38,658 nt of DNA from a bacterium (GTDB lineage: Bacteria; Myxococcota_A; Bradymonadia; Bradymonadales; Bradymonadaceae), in NCBI GenBank assembly GCA_030427705.1, contig JAUIBR010000058.1, forward strand, positions 1-38,658. The letters are read 5' to 3'. A model generated the notes under the pieces. It saw only the letters and a list, made by a program, of their open reading frames with translations, did not search any database and was not told the DNA's origin. Made by a program: the position numbers and the translations under genes. Positions 34,844-38,658 of this stretch are shown one piece after another (the first letter of the stretch is position 1; each line of letters opens with the position of its first letter).

Positions 34844-34880
34844 TTTCAGTGTACGAAGGTGATGACTAGAAGAACTTAAA

Positions 34881-35819
34881 ATGCAGATCCGAAGACCAAC
34901 CATTTTCCTCGCACTATTACTCGCCATCGTGGCGTTCGGTTGTAAATCCGAAGCGCCCGAAAGCGCTTCCGGCAAACCGGTGGTCGTTTGCACAACCACG
35001 ATGCTTGAAGACATGACCCGCGAGATTGCTGGAGATGCGGCAGACGTGCGCGGAATCATGAAACCAGGTGGCGACCCTCACCTGTATCAGCCGTCGCCAG
35101 CCGATGCGAAGATGATCTCGCAGAGCAAATTGGTGATTACGAGCGGGCTGCATTTGGAAGGCTGGATTGATGACCTCGTCCGCAACGCAGGCGGTGAACG
35201 ACCGGTCGCGGTAGCATCCGAAGGCGTTGAGCCTATCAAGATGAAGGGTGCGCCAGGTGGCGTTGACCCGCATTTCTGGTTCGACCTGCAAGCATGGTCG
35301 AAGGCGACGACCAACGTTCAGGATGCGGTGATCGCAGTGACGCCAGAAGCCGACCATGAGGGAATTCGGACCCGGACGAAGGCATATCAAGACAAGCTCA
35401 CGGGGCTACACGCTTGGACAGAAGCGCGCTTGGAGTCGATCCCGGCTGAAGGCCGTGTCCTGATCACCAGCCACGACGCATTCAACTACTTCGGGCGCCG
35501 TTACAAGATGGACGTGGTCGGGATTCAGGGTACCAGCACGGAATCCGAGGCCAGCCAACGCGATGTAGCGAGGGTTGTGGAGCTGGTGAAAGAGCGGAGT
35601 GCGAAAGCGGTGTTTGTTGAGTCGTCAGTGAACCCGGCGCTCATCAAACAGGTTGCCCGCGAGACCGGCGTCACCGTCGCAGGACCATTGTATTCCGACA
35701 GCGTTGGACCCGCGGGTTCGGGCGCAGAATCGTATGAAGGTATGGTCAAGGCGAACGTGAAACAGATCACGGAAGCGCTTGGCGGGACATACGTAGAGTT
35801 TGCGGGGATCACGCAGTGA
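34881..35819 (+). CDS. Metal ABC transporter substrate-binding lipoprotein (TroA/ZnuA family)
   Basis: A 312-residue cluster A-I binding protein that captures Mn, Zn or Fe in the periplasm. The signal peptide ends in VAFGC, giving lipidated Cys21. The four expected metal ligands are visible: His67 in GGDPHLYQPSP, His131 in VDPHFWFD, His198 in TSHDAFNYFG and Asp273 in YSDSVGP. The third ligand is His, as in TroA, rather than the Glu of manganese-specific PsaA-type proteins. No His-rich loop, which would be typical of ZnuA, is present. It is the first gene of a four-gene transporter operon, each gene overlapping the next by four bases. Confidence 0.95.
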   Translation: MQIRRPTIFLALLLAIVAFGCKSEAPESASGKPVVVCTTTMLEDMTREIAGDAADVRGIMKPGGDPHLYQPSPADAKMISQSKLVITSGLHLEGWIDDLVRNAGGERPVAVASEGVEPIKMKGAPGGVDPHFWFDLQAWSKATTNVQDAVIAVTPEADHEGIRTRTKAYQDKLTGLHAWTEARLESIPAEGRVLITSHDAFNYFGRRYKMDVVGIQGTSTESEASQRDVARVVELVKERSAKAVFVESSVNPALIKQVARETGVTVAGPLYSDSVGPAGSGAESYEGMVKANVKQITEALGGTYVEFAGITQ

Positions 35820-36568
35820 CCAAGATTGCGCTTCAGGTTGAGGGGCTCAGTGTCGCCTATGCTGGCGCATCCGACTGGGCAGTGAAGGATGTTTCCTTTG
35901 CGCTTCCGGCGGGAAGTCTCTGCGCGATTGTCGGACCGAATGGTTCGGGAAAATCGACAACCCTGAAGGCGATTGTTGGCGCGATCGAGCACCAGAAGGG
36001 CACGATCACGGTGCTTGGCAAGGATGCTCGGCAGGGCCGAAAAGAGGTCATCTACGTCCCACAACGCAGCGAAGTAGACTGGGATTTCCCGCTGACGGTG
36101 CGCGATATCGCCAAACAAGGATTGTATGGGGAGCTTGGGCTGCTCAGGCGTCCTTCGAAAGCTCAGCTGGAACGCGTCGATGCCGCGTTGGAAGAACTTG
36201 GCATTACAAAGCTCGCTGACCGACAGATTGGTGAGTTGTCAGGCGGTCAACAGCAACGGGCGTTTCTGGCACGTGCTGTGGTGCAGCACGGCGAAATCCT
36301 GATGATGGATGAGCCGTTTCAGGGCGTGGATGCTGCGACCGAAACCTCGATCATCGAACTCCTTCGTGACCGCAAGGCACGCGGGAAAACGATGATTCTT
36401 GTGCACCACGATCTTTCGACCGTATCGGACTACTTCGATCACGTCTTGCTTCTCAACTCCGAACAGATTGCGTTTGGACCCACGGAAGACGTCTACACCG
36501 TCGACAATCTTCAAGAAGCATACGGCGGACGCTTGGCTATTTTTGGTGAGGGGAGGGCGGCGATATGA
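35816..36568 (+). CDS. Metal ABC transporter ATP-binding protein
   Basis: A 250-residue ABC ATPase energising the import of the metal bound by the upstream lipoprotein. It has Walker A GPNGSGKST (about 41), Q-loop YVPQRSEVDWDFP (the conserved Asp-Trp pattern of the Mn/Zn group), signature LSGGQQQR, Walker B ILMMDEPFQG and the switch histidine in LVHHDLST. It starts at GTG 35816, overlapping the TGA of the binding-protein gene, and ends overlapping the first permease. Confidence 0.96.
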   Translation: MTKIALQVEGLSVAYAGASDWAVKDVSFALPAGSLCAIVGPNGSGKSTTLKAIVGAIEHQKGTITVLGKDARQGRKEVIYVPQRSEVDWDFPLTVRDIAKQGLYGELGLLRRPSKAQLERVDAALEELGITKLADRQIGELSGGQQQRAFLARAVVQHGEILMMDEPFQGVDAATETSIIELLRDRKARGKTMILVHHDLSTVSDYFDHVLLLNSEQIAFGPTEDVYTVDNLQEAYGGRLAIFGEGRAAI

Positions 36569-37458
36569 CGTTCGCGATCTTCACTGAGCGATTGGTCGAG
36601 TTTCTGTCGTTCAAGTACGATTTCGCTGCGATGGCATTCGCTTCATCTGTGCTTGTTGGCGCTGTCTGCGGCGTGGTTGGTGTCTTTTTGGTTTTGCGAC
36701 GAATGGCGTTGGTCGGCGATGCCACCGCGCACGCCACGCTACCAGGCGTGTGCTTAGGCTTTGCGATTGCGCAAGCGAAGTCGGTCTTCTGGCTGGTTTC
36801 TGGTGCTGCTGCATCCGCGATGGTTGCTGGCTGGCTTATCTCCCGTTTCAGCATTGGGGCTCGAACACGACCTGACGCGGCGATTGGCATCGTCCTCGCT
36901 TCGTTCTTCGGTGCGGGCATTGTCGCGCTCTCGTACGTGCAAAACTCCCCGACCGGCGCGCAGAGCGGGCTCACGTCGTTTCTCTTTGGAAATGCCGCGG
37001 CTGTCGACATGCAGCAATTGATCTCGTTGTTCGTGGTCACAGTCGTCGTTTTGGGGGCGATCGTTTTCGCCTTCCGACCGCTAAGTTTGGCTGCATTCGA
37101 CGAAACCTATGCGCGCACCTTGGGGCTCCCCGTTGATCTCATCCGGACGTCGATTTTGGTCGCCCTGGCTGCGGCAGTGGTGGTCTCCATCCAGGCTGTC
37201 GGAGTCGTGCTTGTGTCCGCAATGCTCATCATTCCGGCAAATGCGGCGCTCTATCTGACCAAACGCTTCGAAATGACCGTGGTCCTGTCGGGCCTTATCG
37301 GTGCGGCATCTGGCGTTATCGGTGCGGTCACGAGCTATATCTTCGAGGGTGTGGCGACGGGACCAGCGATGGTCTTGGCCGCTGTGTTTATCTTTGTGGT
37401 TTGCGTGCTGCTTGGCTCGCGTGGTGTCTTGCGCCAACGACGTCCGGAGTTCGCATGA
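36565..37458 (+). CDS. Metal ABC transporter permease (ABC-3 family), first subunit
   Basis: A 297-residue integral membrane subunit with about eight to nine helices. Family patterns include VFLVLRRMALVGDATAHATLPGV near residue 45, where the ATPase-coupling and substrate-path residues lie, and VQAVGVVLVSAMLIIPANAA-like sequence near residue 215. The ATG overlaps the ATPase gene stop (ATGA at 36565). A second, homologous permease follows, so the transporter probably works as a heterodimer, as in TroCD. Confidence 0.95.
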   Translation: MTFAIFTERLVEFLSFKYDFAAMAFASSVLVGAVCGVVGVFLVLRRMALVGDATAHATLPGVCLGFAIAQAKSVFWLVSGAAASAMVAGWLISRFSIGARTRPDAAIGIVLASFFGAGIVALSYVQNSPTGAQSGLTSFLFGNAAAVDMQQLISLFVVTVVVLGAIVFAFRPLSLAAFDETYARTLGLPVDLIRTSILVALAAAVVVSIQAVGVVLVSAMLIIPANAALYLTKRFEMTVVLSGLIGAASGVIGAVTSYIFEGVATGPAMVLAAVFIFVVCVLLGSRGVLRQRRPEFA

Positions 37459-38345
37459 TTGATTTCCTGATTGACCCCTGGACTTGGGGCGATTGGATGT
37501 GGCGTGGCGTGCTAGCCGGTAGCCTGGTCTCCCTGATCTGCGCTCCATTGGGTGTTGTACTGTACCTTCGCCGCATGAGCATGGTTGTCGATGCACTCGC
37601 CCACGTCGCGCTTCCTGGCATCGTCATCGCCTTTCTCCTGTCTGGCAGCATCGACTGGTGGGCCATGTTACTGGGGGCGGCATTCGTTGGTATCGCCGCG
37701 AGCGTGAGTATCGAGGGGTTAACTCGCCTGAGACATGTTCGGTCGGATTCTGCGATTGGCATTGTTCTCACCGCGTTCTTCGCAATCGGAGTTATCCTTC
37801 TGACAACCTCCGTGCACAGCGCCCATATCGACACGGACTGCGTGCTGTTTGGGAACATCTTGGCCATCTCCGACCACACGTTGGTCACCCTATCTGTGGC
37901 CGTGCCTCTGGTTTTGGGGGCGCTGTTCGTTTTTTGGCGCTGGCTTGTTTTGAGCACTTTTGACGCCTCCATGGCCGCAACCCTGGGGCTTCCGGTGGTC
38001 GCAATCCACCACGCACTTATGGGCGGTGTTTCACTGGCTTCGGTCGCGAGTTTCGAAGCCGTTGGTGCTGTCCTGGTTATCGCGTTTTTCATCATCCCCG
38101 CCGCGACCGCGCACCTTCTGGCCGAATCGATGCGCCAGATGGTTCTCACGGCAGTTGGGGTGTCTTTGGCCAGCGTCTGGATCGGAATGTACGCGTCCAT
38201 CGCGCTGAACTGCTCGACCGCAGGGGCGATCGTGGTTGTCTTGGGGTTGATTTACCTCGGCGCATTTTTGTTTTCACCAAAGTACGGGCGCGCATGGAAA
38301 CGCGGCCGTGGGCAAGTGTTTACGCCCTCATCCGTGGCTCATTAG
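37455..38345 (+). CDS. Metal ABC transporter permease (ABC-3 family), second subunit
   Basis: A 296-residue paralogue of the preceding permease. It shows the same landmarks: VVLYLRRMSMVVDALAHVALPGI, RSDSAIGIVLTAFFAIGVILL and FEAVGAVLVIAFFIIPAATAHLL. I chose the ATG at 37455, overlapping the first permease stop (ATGA); a longer frame from 37401 is unlikely. A short basic tail (KYGRAWKRGRG) is probably cytosolic. An AGGAGG ribosome site for the regulator gene lies directly after its stop. Confidence 0.94.
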   Translation: MIDFLIDPWTWGDWMWRGVLAGSLVSLICAPLGVVLYLRRMSMVVDALAHVALPGIVIAFLLSGSIDWWAMLLGAAFVGIAASVSIEGLTRLRHVRSDSAIGIVLTAFFAIGVILLTTSVHSAHIDTDCVLFGNILAISDHTLVTLSVAVPLVLGALFVFWRWLVLSTFDASMAATLGLPVVAIHHALMGGVSLASVASFEAVGAVLVIAFFIIPAATAHLLAESMRQMVLTAVGVSLASVWIGMYASIALNCSTAGAIVVVLGLIYLGAFLFSPKYGRAWKRGRGQVFTPSSVAH

Positions 38346-38353
38346 GAGGATAG

Positions 38354-38658
38354 ATGCCTACCGTTACCGTCGAAAACTATCTGAAGGCGATCTACTCGCT
38401 TCAGTTGACCGAAGGGCGAGCCAAGAGCAAGGCCATCGCGGAGCGATTGGAAGTTAGTGTGCCATCGGTGACCAGCATGCTGCAGTCGCTGTCAGGGGAG
38501 GGCATGGTCGACTACCAACCCTATAAAGGGGAAATACCCGGCCGGATAAATGGGTCGCTGATTTCCATGGAGGACGGGTCCGGGACTGCCTATTCCATAG
38601 ACAAACTGCAAGACCGGGGTACATTTTTTATCCTTCCCGGAGACAACTTGTACACCGG
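38354..38658 (+). CDS. DtxR/MntR-family regulator N-terminus, joined to TypA-like sequence (3' end outside window)
   Basis: The ATG at 38354 follows a perfect AGGAGG. Residues 1-59 are a typical metalloregulator winged helix-turn-helix (VENYLKAIYSL, AIAERLEVSVPSVTSMLQSL, GMVDYQPYKG), the expected repressor of the metal operon. After Tyr57-Lys58-Gly59 the normal continuation (LTxxG, then the metal-binding dimerisation domain) is missing. Instead the frame continues as EIPGRINGSLISMEDG, then LQDRGTFFI and LYTG. That is the pattern of the C-terminal domain of the translational GTPase TypA/BipA. No metal ligands are seen beyond the first domain. It is most likely a chimeric contig end; a real fusion is possible but less likely. 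Confidence 0.75.
   Translation, partial: MPTVTVENYLKAIYSLQLTEGRAKSKAIAERLEVSVPSVTSMLQSLSGEGMVDYQPYKGEIPGRINGSLISMEDGSGTAYSIDKLQDRGTFFILPGDNLYT
38522..38658 (+). other. TypA/BipA C-terminal fragment, probably foreign to this locus
   Basis: About 45 codons, open to the window edge. The pattern GE(I)PxRxNGxLIS, then AYS, LQDRGxFF and YxG matches the TypA C-terminal domain; the E. coli version has NGVLIS, LQDRGKLF and VYEGQ at the same spacing. Three of the five isoleucines use ATA (38534, 38546, 38597), whereas none does in the preceding permease gene. The upstream part of TypA (GTPase, domains II and III) is absent. Codon use and the IPGRINGS wording are closer to Bacteroidota-type TypA, which is an impression from memory. 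Confidence 0.75.

Noticed and set aside
38522-38658. Mobile element insertion carrying the TypA fragment
   Set aside because: No inverted repeat, target duplication or transposase is visible, and the joint falls at a shared PYKG-like string, which suits assembly chimerism better.

Overview
The window reads as chromosomal DNA of a Gram-negative, predator- or social-type bacterium of the former Deltaproteobacteria (Myxococcota or Bradymonadales-like). This is an inference from content: three Ser/Thr protein kinases of myxobacterial style, a very large sigma-54 activator with TPRs, several lipobox lipoproteins, and moderately high GC. Genes are tightly packed. No tRNA, rRNA, CRISPR array or insertion sequence was seen, and no stretch over 300 bases lacks a gene.

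Layout. 1-5.9 kb: tail of an unknown gene, a cyclophilin lipoprotein, an eight-copy 14-bp tandem repeat, a 1271-residue sigma-54 activator and a downstream lipoprotein closed by a clear stem-loop terminator. 5.9-9.6 kb (minus strand): a four-gene acyl-CoA operon (3-hydroxyacyl-CoA dehydrogenase, enoyl-CoA hydratase, two acyl-CoA dehydrogenases). The last acyl-CoA dehydrogenase stops just before the usual catalytic glutamate. 9.7-15.3 kb: two membrane-anchored Ser/Thr kinases flank a minus-strand operon of a PLP deaminase-like enzyme, a low-molecular-weight phosphatase and a membrane protein, plus a small unknown gene. 15.4-18.3 kb: an HTTM/vitamin-K-carboxylase-like membrane protein overlaps a quinone oxidoreductase, with a lipoprotein divergent to it. 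18.3-22.4 kb: DHH-CBS phosphoesterase, a 48-residue membrane peptide, deoxynucleoside kinase, MFS transporter and an unknown gene. 22.5-29.2 kb: lon, a LOG-family gene, greA and carB. 29.3-34.8 kb: a serine hydrolase, divergent from a giant kinase-ATPase-TPR protein followed directly by a methyltransferase-like gene. 34.8-38.66 kb: a TroABCD-type metal ABC operon with a perfect palindrome inside its promoter, leading into a DtxR/MntR-type regulator.

The most striking feature is the right end. The regulator's N-terminal DNA-binding domain (from 38354) changes at about 38522 into sequence that matches the C-terminal domain of the GTPase TypA/BipA, with different codon use. This is most likely a chimeric contig end and less likely a real fusion. 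The best candidates for new biology are the carboxylase-like/quinone-oxidoreductase pair and the acyl-CoA dehydrogenase pair with one subunit lacking the catalytic residue. Next come the two large signalling ATPases, one of them with a degenerate N-terminal ATPase module.
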